Below are positions 15,877 through 25,744 of a stretch of 64,000 bases of DNA, in pieces. Within the stretch, counting starts at the first letter, position 1. Every line of letters begins with the position of its first letter. The stretch covers positions 62,001-126,000 of the forward strand of contig JBPOFK010000004.1 of the NCBI GenBank assembly GCA_051252095.1, written 5' to 3'. The notes under the pieces are model-generated. The model was not told the DNA's origin and did not search any database. It saw only the letters and a program-made list of their open reading frames with translations. Origin of the DNA: GCA-2401735 sp051252095 (GTDB taxonomy: Bacteria > Pseudomonadota > Gammaproteobacteria > Burkholderiales > Methylophilaceae). The translations under genes and the position numbers were made by a program.

Positions 15877-17349
15877 ATGGACTTTTCAACACTCTTTAAC
15901 AGCCTGCAAGGGCAACTTGGGCAGCATCTACCAGGAATTTTCGGGGCGCTTGCTGTATTAGTAGGTGGCTGGCTAATTGCAGTACTTGTTCGTGCTGGCT
16001 TAAATCGTTTTTTAAACATGATTGGCATCAACAAACGCATCTCAGAAAGCACGGGGCAAGAAGTAGATATCGCCTCAGGCATTTCACTAGGTGCATTTAT
16101 ATTGATTTTACTCATTACGCTCATTGGCGTGTTCAGCAGCTTAAATTTACAAGCTGTATCTGAGCCGTTTAACGTCATGGTCACACAAATTTTCCAATAT
16201 TTGCCTCGTATTTTTGCTGGCCTGATATTACTAGCGATTGCTTGGGCAATTGCGACATTAGTGCGACTAGTTGCGACGAAAGCGCTTGCAACAACCAAGT
16301 TAGATGAAAAATTAAGTGCAGAAGCAGGTATGCAACCAATGAGCAATAATGTGGGTAACATGCTGTTTTGGATCATTATATTGATGTTCTTACCTGCATT
16401 ACTATCCACCTTTGAACTGAATGGCTTACTATCACCTGTACAAGGTATGGTTGATGATTTTCTCGCTATGGTTCCTAATATTTTTGCAGGTGGTGTGATT
16501 GCACTTGTCGGTTGGGTCGTTGCTAAAATCTTACGTGGCTTAGTCACCAATATATTGGCGACTAGCGGTATTGATAATATATCTAAAGCCGCAGACATTG
16601 ATGGTAAAAATGCCATTAAGCTCTCTAATGTTGTTGGTATGTTGGTCTTCATTTTCGTATTTGTACCAACATTAATTGCTGCATTAGATGCCTTACAAAT
16701 GGAGGCAATTTCACTGCCGGCAACAAACATGCTTTCAATGATGTTTGAAGCCATACCTAATATTTTAGCTGCTGCAGTCATCTTAACGATTACCTATTAT
16801 GTAGCTAAATTTGTTGCCGCCTTAGTTGTTAATTTACTAAGCAGCATTGGCTTCAATGAAGTGCCAGCAAAACTTGGCTTTAAAGATACTTTTACCAAAT
16901 CATCAACGATTTCTGATCTCGTGGGTAAAGTACTTATTTTCTTTGCCATGTTATTTGCTACGGTAGAAGCAGCTAATCGCTTAGGGTTTGGGCAAGTCAG
17001 CGATATTGTCAGTATCTTCATCCAGTTCGGTGGAGATATTTTACTCGGTTCCGTCATTTTAATTGTCGGCTTCTGGCTTTCTAACCTCGCTTATAACGCC
17101 ATTGATCGTGCAAGCGGTAAAAAGACATCGGGGCTAGCCAACATCGCACGCATTGCCATTATTGGTTTAGTTATTGCTATGGGACTACGTGCCATGGGCA
17201 TTGCAGATGATATTGTTAACATGGCATTTGGCTTAACTCTCGGTGCAGTTGCAGTTGCAGTTGCCTTAGCATTCGGTTTAGGCGGCCGTGAAGCAGCTGG
17301 GAAACAATTAGAGTACTGGTTTAGCAAAATGCGCGATGGAGATAAATAG
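15877..17349 (+). CDS. MscS-family mechanosensitive channel with TM-helix repeats
   Basis: A 490-residue integral membrane protein made of repeated 'conserved TM helix' units. Each unit has a hydrophobic segment plus a PNIFAG/LPRIFAG-type motif (LPGIFGALAVLVGGWL, LPRIFAGLILLAIAW, VPNIFAGGVIALVGW, IPNILAAAVILTITY and a fifth, degenerate unit). The C-terminus is a glycine/alanine-rich, pore-like helix (FGLTLGAVAVAVALAFGLGG) that matches the MscS TM3 pattern. No large cytoplasmic beta domain is present. It is likely an osmotic-release or small-ion channel. A strong terminator follows. Confidence 0.85.
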   Translation: MDFSTLFNSLQGQLGQHLPGIFGALAVLVGGWLIAVLVRAGLNRFLNMIGINKRISESTGQEVDIASGISLGAFILILLITLIGVFSSLNLQAVSEPFNVMVTQIFQYLPRIFAGLILLAIAWAIATLVRLVATKALATTKLDEKLSAEAGMQPMSNNVGNMLFWIIILMFLPALLSTFELNGLLSPVQGMVDDFLAMVPNIFAGGVIALVGWVVAKILRGLVTNILATSGIDNISKAADIDGKNAIKLSNVVGMLVFIFVFVPTLIAALDALQMEAISLPATNMLSMMFEAIPNILAAAVILTITYYVAKFVAALVVNLLSSIGFNEVPAKLGFKDTFTKSSTISDLVGKVLIFFAMLFATVEAANRLGFGQVSDIVSIFIQFGGDILLGSVILIVGFWLSNLAYNAIDRASGKKTSGLANIARIAIIGLVIAMGLRAMGIADDIVNMAFGLTLGAVAVAVALAFGLGGREAAGKQLEYWFSKMRDGDK

Positions 17350-17373
17350 TCGCTAACCAAATGTACGTTGATT

Positions 17374-17404
17374 AAAAAAGCCAGTGTTTACTACTGGCTT
17401 TTTT
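17374..17404 (+). terminator. Intrinsic terminator after the channel gene
   Basis: A perfect 12-bp stem (17374-17385 with 17393-17404), GC-rich core GCCAGT/ACTGGC, a 7-nt loop and a run of six T bases. It lies 24 bp after the stop codon at 17349. Confidence 0.9.
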
Positions 17405-17584
17405 ATTTATCTACTGCCTTTTAAGGAAGCATTAAAACACAACTTGAATGATTCAAATTTTAGTTTGTAAAACACCCCCCATCGTATTAAGCTATCCCAT
17501 ATCAGTTGCGCCAAACTCATAGTACGTACCGTACAAATGTTTTCCGTTTTTGTTTAACCTGCTATTTTTATTGAAGGAATTTCT

Positions 17585-18385
17585 GTGTGGCTCCGTACTA
17601 GTTGCGATATATCTTTCGACGTGACGGTCGAAACCCCTTTGATTTTAATGTTGCGCCCGCGCAGTGGACTTCAGCAATGGATTGCGCGCGAATCTTTTAT
17701 ATTCAAACCCAATAATGTTCAAGTAATCGAATATACCGATCAATATGGTAATTTATGCCAGCGCTTAACCGCATCTGTTGGTACATTTTCAATTCATACA
17801 TCGGCAGATATTTTAACAACAGACAGTATTGATGTTTCACCTGGCACGCCATTTGATGCCGTACAAAACTTACCTAACCATGTGCTCCCGTACCTACTAC
17901 CTTCACGTTATTGTGAGTCAGATCGCTTTATTGACCTAGGAAAAGAAATTGTGGCTGGTGTGTTACCTGGTTATGACCAAGTTGCGGCAATTGACCAATG
18001 GGTAAGACAAAATATCCGTTTTAATTCTGAAGTGCTCCCTTTTCAGCTTTCCGCTATAGAAGTTAATCAACAAGGGGAAGGTGTATGTCGTGATTTAGCG
18101 CACATTGGCATTGCGCTATGTCGCGGCTTATGTATCCCTGCTCGCATGGTCGTCGGTTATTTATATGGCCTGAAGCCGATGGATTTTCATGCCTGGTTTG
18201 AAGCTTATGTCGGTGGACGCTGGTATACTTTTGATTCGACGCAACCATCACCAAAAGGTGGGCGCATTGCCGTAGCATATGGTCATGATGCCGCCGATGT
18301 AGCTATTTTTAATCAATTTGGACCAACTTTATACCCACGGGAAATGTCAGTGCAGGTAGAAAAGTTAGCCAATGCACCAGGGTAA
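17585..18385 (+). CDS. Transglutaminase-like protease-fold protein 1
   Basis: A 266-residue protein with a transglutaminase-like domain. The catalytic triad region shows GEGVCRDLAH (Cys), MDFHAWFEAYVGG (His) and YTFDSTQP (Asp). The N-terminal half is a beta-rich domain seen in bacterial transglutaminase-like proteins. The start is GTG at 17585, with AAGGA six bases upstream. The next gene, only 5 bp away, is a second member of the same family, so the two are an operon of paralogues. No signal peptide. The role is uncertain; related proteins are thought to cleave or ligate peptide bonds. Confidence 0.85.
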   Translation: MWLRTSCDISFDVTVETPLILMLRPRSGLQQWIARESFIFKPNNVQVIEYTDQYGNLCQRLTASVGTFSIHTSADILTTDSIDVSPGTPFDAVQNLPNHVLPYLLPSRYCESDRFIDLGKEIVAGVLPGYDQVAAIDQWVRQNIRFNSEVLPFQLSAIEVNQQGEGVCRDLAHIGIALCRGLCIPARMVVGYLYGLKPMDFHAWFEAYVGGRWYTFDSTQPSPKGGRIAVAYGHDAADVAIFNQFGPTLYPREMSVQVEKLANAPG

Positions 18386-18390
18386 ATAAA

Positions 18391-19245
18391 ATGCATAGAA
18401 TCCGTATACAGCATCTTACTGAATATACATTTTCGGCTCCCGTTACCCTTAACCCACACCGTCTGCTTATTCGACCACGTGAAGGCCATGATGTCCGGAT
18501 TGAGTCATCAAAACTCGTCATTTCACCTGCCTATAAAATTAAGTGGCAGCGTGACGTATTTGATAATTCGCTGGCCATCGTTAATTTTCAAGAAACGAGC
18601 AATAAACTGAGCATTGCGAGTGAAGTGGTGATTCAACATTTTGAACAAGCCCCTTTTGATTTTATGCTAGAAGATTACGCCATTAACTACCCATTTAATT
18701 ATGCAGATTCCGAGCGCACTGATTTGCTTGCCTATCAACAGCTCGTGTTTCTAAATGATCAAAATGCCATCAACCAATGGTTACATCAGTTTAACTACCT
18801 TGGCATGAACACTTTTAGTATGCTCATGATGCTAAACCAATCAATCAGTAACCAATTTAACTATCAAATGCGTGAAGAGCCTGGTGTTCAATCACCTGCC
18901 TATACCTTGGCACACCGAAGCGGGTCTTGTCGTGATTATGCTACATTGTTAATTGAGGCTTGCCGATGTTTGGGCTTAGCAAGTCGTTTTGTTAGTGGTT
19001 ACTTACATGCACCTGCTACTGAAGAAGGTCACGCCAGCACACATGCTTGGGTAGAAGTTTATCTACCTGGTACTGGTTGGAAGGGTTTTGATCCGACCTC
19101 AGGAGAAGTGACTAGTAGCCAGCATATTGCAACTGCCGTTGCAAGAAACCCAGAGGCTGTTCCACCGATTGCAGGCAGTTTCATTGGGTTAGGCTCAAAT
19201 AAACCCAGCATGTATGTCGATGTAAAAGTAAATTTATTAGCGTAA
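18391..19245 (+). CDS. Transglutaminase-like protease-fold protein 2
   Basis: A 284-residue paralogue of the preceding gene. It has the N-terminal bacterial transglutaminase domain (RIQHLTEYTFSAPVTLNPHR) and the catalytic blocks RSGSCRDYATLLIEACR (Cys), STHAWVEVYLPGTGW (His) and GFDPTSGE (Asp). It starts 5 bp after the preceding stop and is probably co-translated with it. The two proteins may act on the same substrate or form a pair. No secretion signal is seen. Confidence 0.88.
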   Translation: MHRIRIQHLTEYTFSAPVTLNPHRLLIRPREGHDVRIESSKLVISPAYKIKWQRDVFDNSLAIVNFQETSNKLSIASEVVIQHFEQAPFDFMLEDYAINYPFNYADSERTDLLAYQQLVFLNDQNAINQWLHQFNYLGMNTFSMLMMLNQSISNQFNYQMREEPGVQSPAYTLAHRSGSCRDYATLLIEACRCLGLASRFVSGYLHAPATEEGHASTHAWVEVYLPGTGWKGFDPTSGEVTSSQHIATAVARNPEAVPPIAGSFIGLGSNKPSMYVDVKVNLLA

Positions 19246-19366
19246 TACAAAAGCTTACTTTGTTTAGATTTACCGATGGGATGAATTTACATCGCTTATT
19301 TCAAATGCTAACTTAAGATTCGCATGAATTAGTCTGGTAAAATGCTGATTATATTAGGAAACCATT

Positions 19367-20650
19367 TTGAAGACACTTAAGCTAAACAAAAAACCTTCTT
19401 CTGATCAGCAAACGGTAAAAAAAGCACCGGTAAGACGTGCGGACCCAGCCAAACGCGATCGAAGTAAACCACCAGCACCGAAACCAACATTTAGGACGGA
19501 TAGCGATGGGCAAGAAAAACGTCAAAGAAACCATAAATATGACGGTAGCTTGCATGAAAATCAACAACCTTCGCAAAAGTTAACCGCAAATCCGGATACA
19601 ACAGAAGAACCCATACTACGTAGCGATTTTAAAAACCGTGCTTTTGTAAATCATAATGAAAGCCGTGCTAATAACGATAAAACCCAAGAAAGACCATCAA
19701 AAGCACGCAACAAACCAGATGAAGGTGGTCGTATACAAGCAGAAACGACCCGTAACTATGCAGACCGTGAAGGAAACTATCGCAACCCACCCCGACGCGG
19801 CGGCAAAGCTAGGGATGGTTTTGTAGCGAGCGAATTTGATAAAACGCGTGCCGCAAAAACCGCTCAACATCAAAAAGCTGCTGCACAGTTACCAAGCCAG
19901 CAAGATAATACACAGCCTAGACTTTCAAAGCGAATGGCAGAGCTTGGACTTTGCTCACGTCGCGAAGCAGATGAATGGATTGCTAATGGCTGGGTTAAAG
20001 TCGATGGTGTCATTATTGACACGCTTGGAACGCGAATCAGTCCAGATGCTGAAATTGTTGTCAGTGGCTATGCACAAGAACATCAAGCAGAAAATGTCAC
20101 CATTTTGCTACACAAGCCTGTTGGTTATGTTAGTGGGCAAGCTGAAGATGGCTATCAGCCAGCAATCGTACTGGTACATCCAGATAACGAATGGGTTGAT
20201 GATTTGCCAAATAACATATCGAATAGAACGTTCCAGCGCAGCTTCTTAAAGGGTCTTGCACCAGCGGGCCGACTAGATATTGACTCGACTGGCTTGTTGG
20301 TATTAACACAAGATGGGCGTGTCGCGCGTCATTTAATTAGTCAAGACTCAACTGTTGAGAAAGAGTATTTGGTTCGCGTAGAAGGGCAGCTCGACGATGA
20401 AGGTCTGCAATTGCTTAATCATGGTTTAACCCTTGATGGTGAACAGCTAAAACCTGCAAAAGTCAGTTGGCAGAATGAAGATCAACTTCGCTTTGTATTA
20501 CGTGAGGGCAAAAAACGCCAAATTAGACGTATGTGCGAAATGGTTGGTTTACATGTAATTGGTCTAAAACGGGTGCGTATAGGAAGTGTAAATTTAGGTA
20601 AATTACCACAAGGTCAATGGCGCTATTTAGGCCCAAAGGAACAATTTTAA
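19367..20650 (+). CDS. rRNA pseudouridine synthase (RsuA/RluB/RluF family) with long basic N-terminus
   Basis: A 427-residue protein in two parts. Residues 1-180 are low-complexity, rich in Lys, Arg, Pro, Asn and Gln, and probably disordered. The rest is an S4 RNA-binding domain (SKRMAELGLCSRREADEWI) and a catalytic domain with the Asp-containing motif LAPAGRLDIDSTGLLVLT and the terminal GKKRQIRRMCE. It converts a specific uridine of rRNA to pseudouridine. The TTG start at 19367 is supported by AGGAA six bases upstream. I cannot choose between RluB and RluF; the PAGRLDIDSTGL motif fits the RluF/RluE side. Confidence 0.85.
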   Translation: MKTLKLNKKPSSDQQTVKKAPVRRADPAKRDRSKPPAPKPTFRTDSDGQEKRQRNHKYDGSLHENQQPSQKLTANPDTTEEPILRSDFKNRAFVNHNESRANNDKTQERPSKARNKPDEGGRIQAETTRNYADREGNYRNPPRRGGKARDGFVASEFDKTRAAKTAQHQKAAAQLPSQQDNTQPRLSKRMAELGLCSRREADEWIANGWVKVDGVIIDTLGTRISPDAEIVVSGYAQEHQAENVTILLHKPVGYVSGQAEDGYQPAIVLVHPDNEWVDDLPNNISNRTFQRSFLKGLAPAGRLDIDSTGLLVLTQDGRVARHLISQDSTVEKEYLVRVEGQLDDEGLQLLNHGLTLDGEQLKPAKVSWQNEDQLRFVLREGKKRQIRRMCEMVGLHVIGLKRVRIGSVNLGKLPQGQWRYLGPKEQF

Positions 20651-20668
20651 GTTAAGCTTTTAACTTTT
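20649..20668 (+). terminator. Weak hairpin after the pseudouridine synthase gene
   Basis: AAGTTAA (20649-20655) pairs with TTAACTT (20660-20666) around a GCTT loop and overlaps the stop codon. It is followed by only two T bases. It may attenuate rather than end transcription into the next gene. Confidence 0.35.
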
Positions 20669-20694
20669 ATCATATTTAATCACAAAGGGAAGTA

Positions 20695-21084
20695 ATGGGG
20701 ATTTTTGATAGCATTGCAGGTACTGTATTAGACCAAATGGCTGGCGAAAAAGCGGGTACAGCAAAAATGGCCATAGAAATGTTTAACCAATACGGTGGAC
20801 TCACTGGCGTACTAGCTAAGTTTCAAGAGAGTGGTCTTGCTGACGTTGCAGCATCTTGGGTTGCTAATGGTGAAAATAAACCTGTGTCCTCACAGCAAGT
20901 TACAGATGCATTAGGCGCTGATGATATCATGCAGATGGCAGACAAATTTGGCATTAATCCTAGCGCATTGAGCGGCCAGCTAGCAGAACACTTGCCAAAT
21001 GTCGTCGATAAAATGACGCCTAACGGTGAAGTGAATCATCACTCAAACGACTTATTTAAAGTCGTCATGAGCATGATGAAATAA
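20695..21084 (+). CDS. YidB-like small protein (DUF937 type)
   Basis: A 129-residue cytoplasmic protein. The pattern GIFDSIAGTVLDQMAG, GGLTGVLAKFQESGLADVAASWV and a terminal LPNVVDKMTPNGEV is the YidB/DUF937 signature. The function of this family is not established. It has a strong ribosome site (AAAGGGA) and lies 41 bp ahead of uppP. Confidence 0.85.
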   Translation: MGIFDSIAGTVLDQMAGEKAGTAKMAIEMFNQYGGLTGVLAKFQESGLADVAASWVANGENKPVSSQQVTDALGADDIMQMADKFGINPSALSGQLAEHLPNVVDKMTPNGEVNHHSNDLFKVVMSMMK

Positions 21085-21124
21085 GCTTACTAATACATTC
21101 AATTTAATTAACTTCTAAGACACT

Positions 21125-21922
21125 ATGGATTTTATTCTAATACTTAAAACAATTGTGATGGGGCTCGTTGAGGGCGCAACTGAGTTTCTGCCAGTCAGTA
21201 GTACTGGTCATCTGATTATCACAGCAGACTGGCTTGGCTTTTTAAGCAAAGAGAAACGTGATGTGTTTGAAATTATCATCCAGTTAGGCGCCATTCTTGC
21301 AGTCGTATGGCAATATCGCGTCAAAGTAACGCATGTTGTTTCGCATTTAAATGAAGAAAAATCACGCCAGTTAGTAATGAATCTGTTCATCGCATTTTTA
21401 CCACTAGCACTTATCGGATTATCCTTTCATCATCAAATTAAAGCGTTATTATTTAACCCAAAGTCTGTTGCTATTGCATTGATTGTTGGTGGCTTTATTA
21501 TCTTATGGATTGAGAAAAAACTGCCCAAAGTGACGATTTATTCGGTTGACGATATGGATTGGAAGTTGGCATTAAAAGTTGGCTTTGCGCAAGCCATTGC
21601 ATTGATACCAGGTGCTTCTAGAGCAGCATCAACTATTATGGGAGGTATGATTTTTGGCTTATCACGCACCGCGGCGACTGAGTTTTCATTCTTCTTAGCA
21701 ATACCAGTCATGTTTGCGGCAACAGTGTTTGATCTCTCTAAAAGCAGAGACTTACTTGAAGCAAATGATTTACTCATTTTCTTCATTGGTTTTGTAACCG
21801 CGTTCATCGCTGCATTAATCGTTATCAGAGTGCTGATTCGCTATATTGCGCATCATGATTTTACCCCATTCGCATGGTATCGTATTGTGTTTGGCGCTAT
21901 TGTGCTTTTTTATTATTGGTAA
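21125..21922 (+). CDS. uppP: Undecaprenyl-diphosphatase
   Basis: A 265-residue integral membrane enzyme with about eight helices that dephosphorylates undecaprenyl pyrophosphate and so recycles the lipid carrier for peptidoglycan and other glycans. The catalytic block GATEFLPVSSTGH near residues 18-30 and the P-loop-like PGASRAASTIMGGM near residue 160-175 are intact. Full family length. It probably belongs to a unit with the YidB-like gene upstream; asmA follows after a 67-bp gap with its own GGAGGAGG ribosome site. Confidence 0.95.
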   Translation: MDFILILKTIVMGLVEGATEFLPVSSTGHLIITADWLGFLSKEKRDVFEIIIQLGAILAVVWQYRVKVTHVVSHLNEEKSRQLVMNLFIAFLPLALIGLSFHHQIKALLFNPKSVAIALIVGGFIILWIEKKLPKVTIYSVDDMDWKLALKVGFAQAIALIPGASRAASTIMGGMIFGLSRTAATEFSFFLAIPVMFAATVFDLSKSRDLLEANDLLIFFIGFVTAFIAALIVIRVLIRYIAHHDFTPFAWYRIVFGAIVLFYYW

Positions 21923-21989
21923 ACTTTACAGCTAAATAGTTATCCAAGTGTTTACAGACTACAATAAATAAGTAAATGGAGGAGGATAA

Positions 21990-24689
21990 ATGAACAAATA
22001 TTTAAAATATGCCGCTATTGCCATAGGTAGCTTTATAGTCATCCTTCTTCTGATTATGGCCTACTTTGCTGCAACGTTTAACCCTAATGATTACAAACAG
22101 CAAGTCATTGATTTAGTTAAAGAAAAAAAAGAGCGAACACTCACTATTGATGGTGACATCAGCCTAAGCTTCTGGCCAAAACTAGGCGCAAATCTTGGTA
22201 AAGTCTCCATTTCTGAGCATCAATCCGATAAAGAGTTTGCCGCAATCAATAGTGCAAAAGTTGCGCTCGCGGTTTTACCTTTATTGAAAAAATCACTGGT
22301 CGTCGATACGATTTATATTGATGGTGCTAAAGCTAATATTGTGAAATATAAAGACGGTACGACTAACTATGATGACCTGATGAGCAAAGATGAATCCGAG
22401 CCGTCAGATATCAAATTTGATGTGCAAGGTGTCAATATCACAGACTCTTCAGTCAATTACACCGACGAAGCGCAAGCGGCTAACTATCAAATTAGTGAAT
22501 TTAATATGGAAGCCGGTCATATCGCATTAGGTGAGCCTTTTGATCTCAATACGAGCTTTCATATTCAAGCCAATAAACCAGTCATTTCCGTTGACACCAT
22601 TGTAAAAGGCAATTTTTTATATGACCCAGATAGTAAACGCTTCAAAGTTGCTGGCTTAGACAGCAGCATTCAAGGTGATTTACTAAACGGTAAAAATATC
22701 GATATTCAAGCAACTGGCGATATTGATGCGCAAACTGAGAGCAAGGAGTTTTTGGTTGATGATTTAAAATTTGCCCTTACTGGTGATTTTGATGGTGTTA
22801 AACAATCTGTCAATTTAGCGGCACCTGCTATCAGCATTGAAAAAGACAATGTTAGTAGCAATAAAGTCACTGTTAGCTTGGTACAAAACAAAGCCGATGG
22901 GGATTTAAAAGTAAATATGGTGCTTGCTGATATGAAAGGCTCACCTAAAGCGATACAAAGTAGCGGCATCACAGGCGACTTATCAATTGAGCAAGGTAAC
23001 CGTAAAGTCACTGGAGAATTTTCATCCCCATTTACTGGCAATATAGATGCGCTTATATTTGATATTCCTAAATTGGTGGGTAAAGTCAATATTAAAGATC
23101 CAAGTCTGCCAAATGGTGCGATGCAGGGCACGTTTAACCTCAGCACCCACGCTGATATTAATAATGAGCTAGCGGATAGCAAGTTCGATTTGGTGTTTGC
23201 AGATACTAAACTCAATGGTGATGTAGCCGTCAAAAGCTTTAAGCAGCCGAATGTTAAATTTAATTTAAATGCGGATACATTAGATCTGAATAAACTGTTA
23301 GGTGCGCCTCAAAAGACAAAAAAAGATTCTGAAGCAAAAGCAAGTAAGCCAGCCGATTTATCTGCGCTCAAGAGCTTGCTATTAGATGGGAAAATCAACA
23401 TCAATAGCATTCTTTATGATAGGCATAGAATCAGTGGACTGAACCTAGCCTTAACAGCAGATGGTAAAAAATTGGCTGTTAATGGCCTGAACGTAAAAGT
23501 GAATGAAAGCCAAGTTAAAGGTGCACTCAGTATCAGCCAGTTTGCAAACCCTTTGTATACGTTTGATCTTGATATAGACCAATTGAATCTGAATGATTAC
23601 ATCAGTGAAGCGCCTGCCGACACAAAGTCAACAGGGGATGAAGTCATTGATTTGACCGCCTTAAAGGCGTTAAATGCGAATGGCTCAATACGTATTGGCA
23701 AACTCAATTATGGCAAAACAAAAGTCTCTAATGTGCGTATTGATTTGAAAGCGGATGATGGCGTGGCAACACTTTCACCTCTCTCAGCCAACTTGTATAA
23801 CGGCACAATGAAAGGCTCGCTTAGGCTAGATGCGCGCACTACGCCTGATATTGCTTTTAAGCAAACCATGACCAGCATATCTATTGGGCCTTTATTACAA
23901 GACAGTATCAATAATGACATGCTATCAGGCACTGGCACACTCAATGTTGATGTGAATACCAAAGGTAATACAGTCAATACCTTTAAAAAAAATCTAGCAG
24001 GCACTTCTTCTCTCGCGTTAGCGGATGGTGCTATTAAAGGCATTGATATTGCTGGCCAAATACGTGGCATTAAAAATAAAGTAAATATGCTCAAGGGCGA
24101 AGCCGCAGAAACCGATTCAGATGACACTAAAAAAACCGATTTCAGTGAGCTAACTGCCAGTTTTACGATTAAAGACGGTATTGCCCATAATGAAGATTTA
24201 GCCATGAAAGCACCCGTTTTGCGCTTAGCAAAAGGCGATAGCCGTGGCGACATTAATATCGGTGCTGAAACCATTAATTACACCGCAACACCCACCATCG
24301 TTAAATCCATTAAAGGGCAAGGTGGTGAGAATTTAGATGAGCTGGCTGGCATCGCCATACCACTCAAAATATCTGGTACATTTACGAATCCAAAATTTGG
24401 ACTGGATACCAAAGCAATTGCCACAGGCTTAGCCAAAGCAAAAGTATTGGAAAAAGCAGGTGGTGAAAAGGGCGCTGCTGTACAAGAATTGTTAGAAGGT
24501 GATAATAAAGTTGATGCACTCAAAGGCTTACTCGACAAGAAGAAAAAAGGCGCTGAGACCGAAAGCACAAGCAATGCAGATAGCGCAGACGATGCAGCAA
24601 AACCTGCCACTGAATCAGCTGCGGAAGAAAAACCAAAATCTGTAGAAGATAAAGCCAAAGAAGGACTCAAAGACCTTCTCAAGTTTTAG
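21990..24689 (+). CDS. AsmA-family envelope protein
   Basis: An 899-residue protein with one N-terminal membrane anchor (residues 7-30) and a large periplasmic domain. It has an AsmA N-terminal block (FNPNDYKQQVIDLVKEKKERTLTIDGDI) and a C-terminal AsmA-2 domain (LSGTGTLNVDVNTKGNT, ADGAIKGIDIAGQIR). The tail beyond residue 860 is Lys/Glu/Ala-rich and likely disordered. AsmA-like proteins form long grooved repeats and are linked to phospholipid transport to the outer membrane. It has a strong GGAGGAGG ribosome site and sits just before mutY, as in many betaproteobacteria. Confidence 0.92.
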   Translation: MNKYLKYAAIAIGSFIVILLLIMAYFAATFNPNDYKQQVIDLVKEKKERTLTIDGDISLSFWPKLGANLGKVSISEHQSDKEFAAINSAKVALAVLPLLKKSLVVDTIYIDGAKANIVKYKDGTTNYDDLMSKDESEPSDIKFDVQGVNITDSSVNYTDEAQAANYQISEFNMEAGHIALGEPFDLNTSFHIQANKPVISVDTIVKGNFLYDPDSKRFKVAGLDSSIQGDLLNGKNIDIQATGDIDAQTESKEFLVDDLKFALTGDFDGVKQSVNLAAPAISIEKDNVSSNKVTVSLVQNKADGDLKVNMVLADMKGSPKAIQSSGITGDLSIEQGNRKVTGEFSSPFTGNIDALIFDIPKLVGKVNIKDPSLPNGAMQGTFNLSTHADINNELADSKFDLVFADTKLNGDVAVKSFKQPNVKFNLNADTLDLNKLLGAPQKTKKDSEAKASKPADLSALKSLLLDGKININSILYDRHRISGLNLALTADGKKLAVNGLNVKVNESQVKGALSISQFANPLYTFDLDIDQLNLNDYISEAPADTKSTGDEVIDLTALKALNANGSIRIGKLNYGKTKVSNVRIDLKADDGVATLSPLSANLYNGTMKGSLRLDARTTPDIAFKQTMTSISIGPLLQDSINNDMLSGTGTLNVDVNTKGNTVNTFKKNLAGTSSLALADGAIKGIDIAGQIRGIKNKVNMLKGEAAETDSDDTKKTDFSELTASFTIKDGIAHNEDLAMKAPVLRLAKGDSRGDINIGAETINYTATPTIVKSIKGQGGENLDELAGIAIPLKISGTFTNPKFGLDTKAIATGLAKAKVLEKAGGEKGAAVQELLEGDNKVDALKGLLDKKKKGAETESTSNADSADDAAKPATESAAEEKPKSVEDKAKEGLKDLLKF

Positions 24690-24700
24690 CCATTAACGCT

Positions 24701-25744
24701 ATGAGCGCGTTATCGCATGCCGTCATTCGTTGGCAAAAAGAGCATGGCAGGCATGATTTACCGTGGCAAAACACCCAAGACCCTTACGCCATTTGGGTTT
24801 CGGAAATCATGTTACAGCAAACACAAGTCACAGCTGTTATTGGTTATTATGCCCACTTTATGGCTCGCTTTCCTTCCATTGCCGCATTAGCTGAAGCCTC
24901 ACAAGAAGAAGTATTACAGTATTGGAGCGGCTTAGGTTACTACTCGCGTGCGCGCAATTTACATCATGCTGCACAAATCATTGTTGATGATTTCAATGGC
25001 AGATTTCCACAACAATTTGAAGACATTATCAGCTTGCCCGGTATTGGCCGGTCTACTGCAGCAGCCATTTCGACCTTTGCTCTCAATAAACCGCAACCGA
25101 TATTAGATGGCAATGTAAAACGCGTTTTTGCACGTTATTATTTATTGGAAGGCTGGACAGGCAGTCCTGCTATACAGAATAAATTATGGTCAATTGCCGA
25201 GCAAGAAAACCCGACTGAGGATGCCATAGCCTACACGCAAGGTCTCATGGATCTTGGCTCATTAATCTGCACGCGGTCTAAGCCCAAATGCACGCAGTGC
25301 CCACTAAACGACAACTGTAAAGCATTAGCCCATCACAAAACCAATACACTACCTAGCCCTAAACCAAAAAAAGTATTGCCTCAAAAAGAAACTACCATGC
25401 TGATTATCCGCATGGGCAAAGAAGTCTTGCTAGAAAAACGCCCGCAAAAAGGCATTTGGGCAGGATTATGGAGCCTGCCAGAAATCAGCATGAATGCCAT
25501 TGCACCCGAAGCAGCAAAACAACAATTTGGCTTAGAAACAGAATCCGAAGAAACGCTGCCAATCATGAACCACGCATTCACCCATTACAAACTGGCGATT
25601 ACACCACAACCACTTACCGTTATCATTACAAACAAGCTAACAACACCCAATGCAATTTGGATGCCCATTGAAGATGCCATTGGTGCGGCTATTCCAACCC
25701 CAGTTAGAAATATACTATTACAACTAAGCCAACAACCGACTTAA
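24701..25744 (+). CDS. mutY: A/G-specific adenine glycosylase
   Basis: A 347-residue base-excision repair enzyme that removes adenine mispaired with 8-oxoguanine. Its parts are a helix-hairpin-helix (LPGIGRSTAAAISTFA), the catalytic Asp region in ILDGNVKRV, a [4Fe-4S] cluster loop (CTRSKPKCTQCPLNDNC), and a C-terminal NUDIX-like domain for 8-oxoG recognition (VLLEKRPQKGIWAGLWSLPE). It begins 11 bp after asmA. Its last 21 bp overlap, on the opposite strand, the 3' end of the integron integrase, so the integron platform abuts mutY directly. Confidence 0.96.
   Translation: MSALSHAVIRWQKEHGRHDLPWQNTQDPYAIWVSEIMLQQTQVTAVIGYYAHFMARFPSIAALAEASQEEVLQYWSGLGYYSRARNLHHAAQIIVDDFNGRFPQQFEDIISLPGIGRSTAAAISTFALNKPQPILDGNVKRVFARYYLLEGWTGSPAIQNKLWSIAEQENPTEDAIAYTQGLMDLGSLICTRSKPKCTQCPLNDNCKALAHHKTNTLPSPKPKKVLPQKETTMLIIRMGKEVLLEKRPQKGIWAGLWSLPEISMNAIAPEAAKQQFGLETESEETLPIMNHAFTHYKLAITPQPLTVIITNKLTTPNAIWMPIEDAIGAAIPTPVRNILLQLSQQPT

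Noticed and set aside
15858..16781. Long minus-strand open frame antisense to the MscS-family channel gene
   Set aside because: It is composed of low-complexity reverse complement of membrane helices, has no start signal and lies fully inside a clear gene.
22706..24682. Several minus-strand open frames antisense to the AsmA-family gene
   Set aside because: Serine/leucine-rich mirror translation with no domain; the forward frame is a full-length family member.
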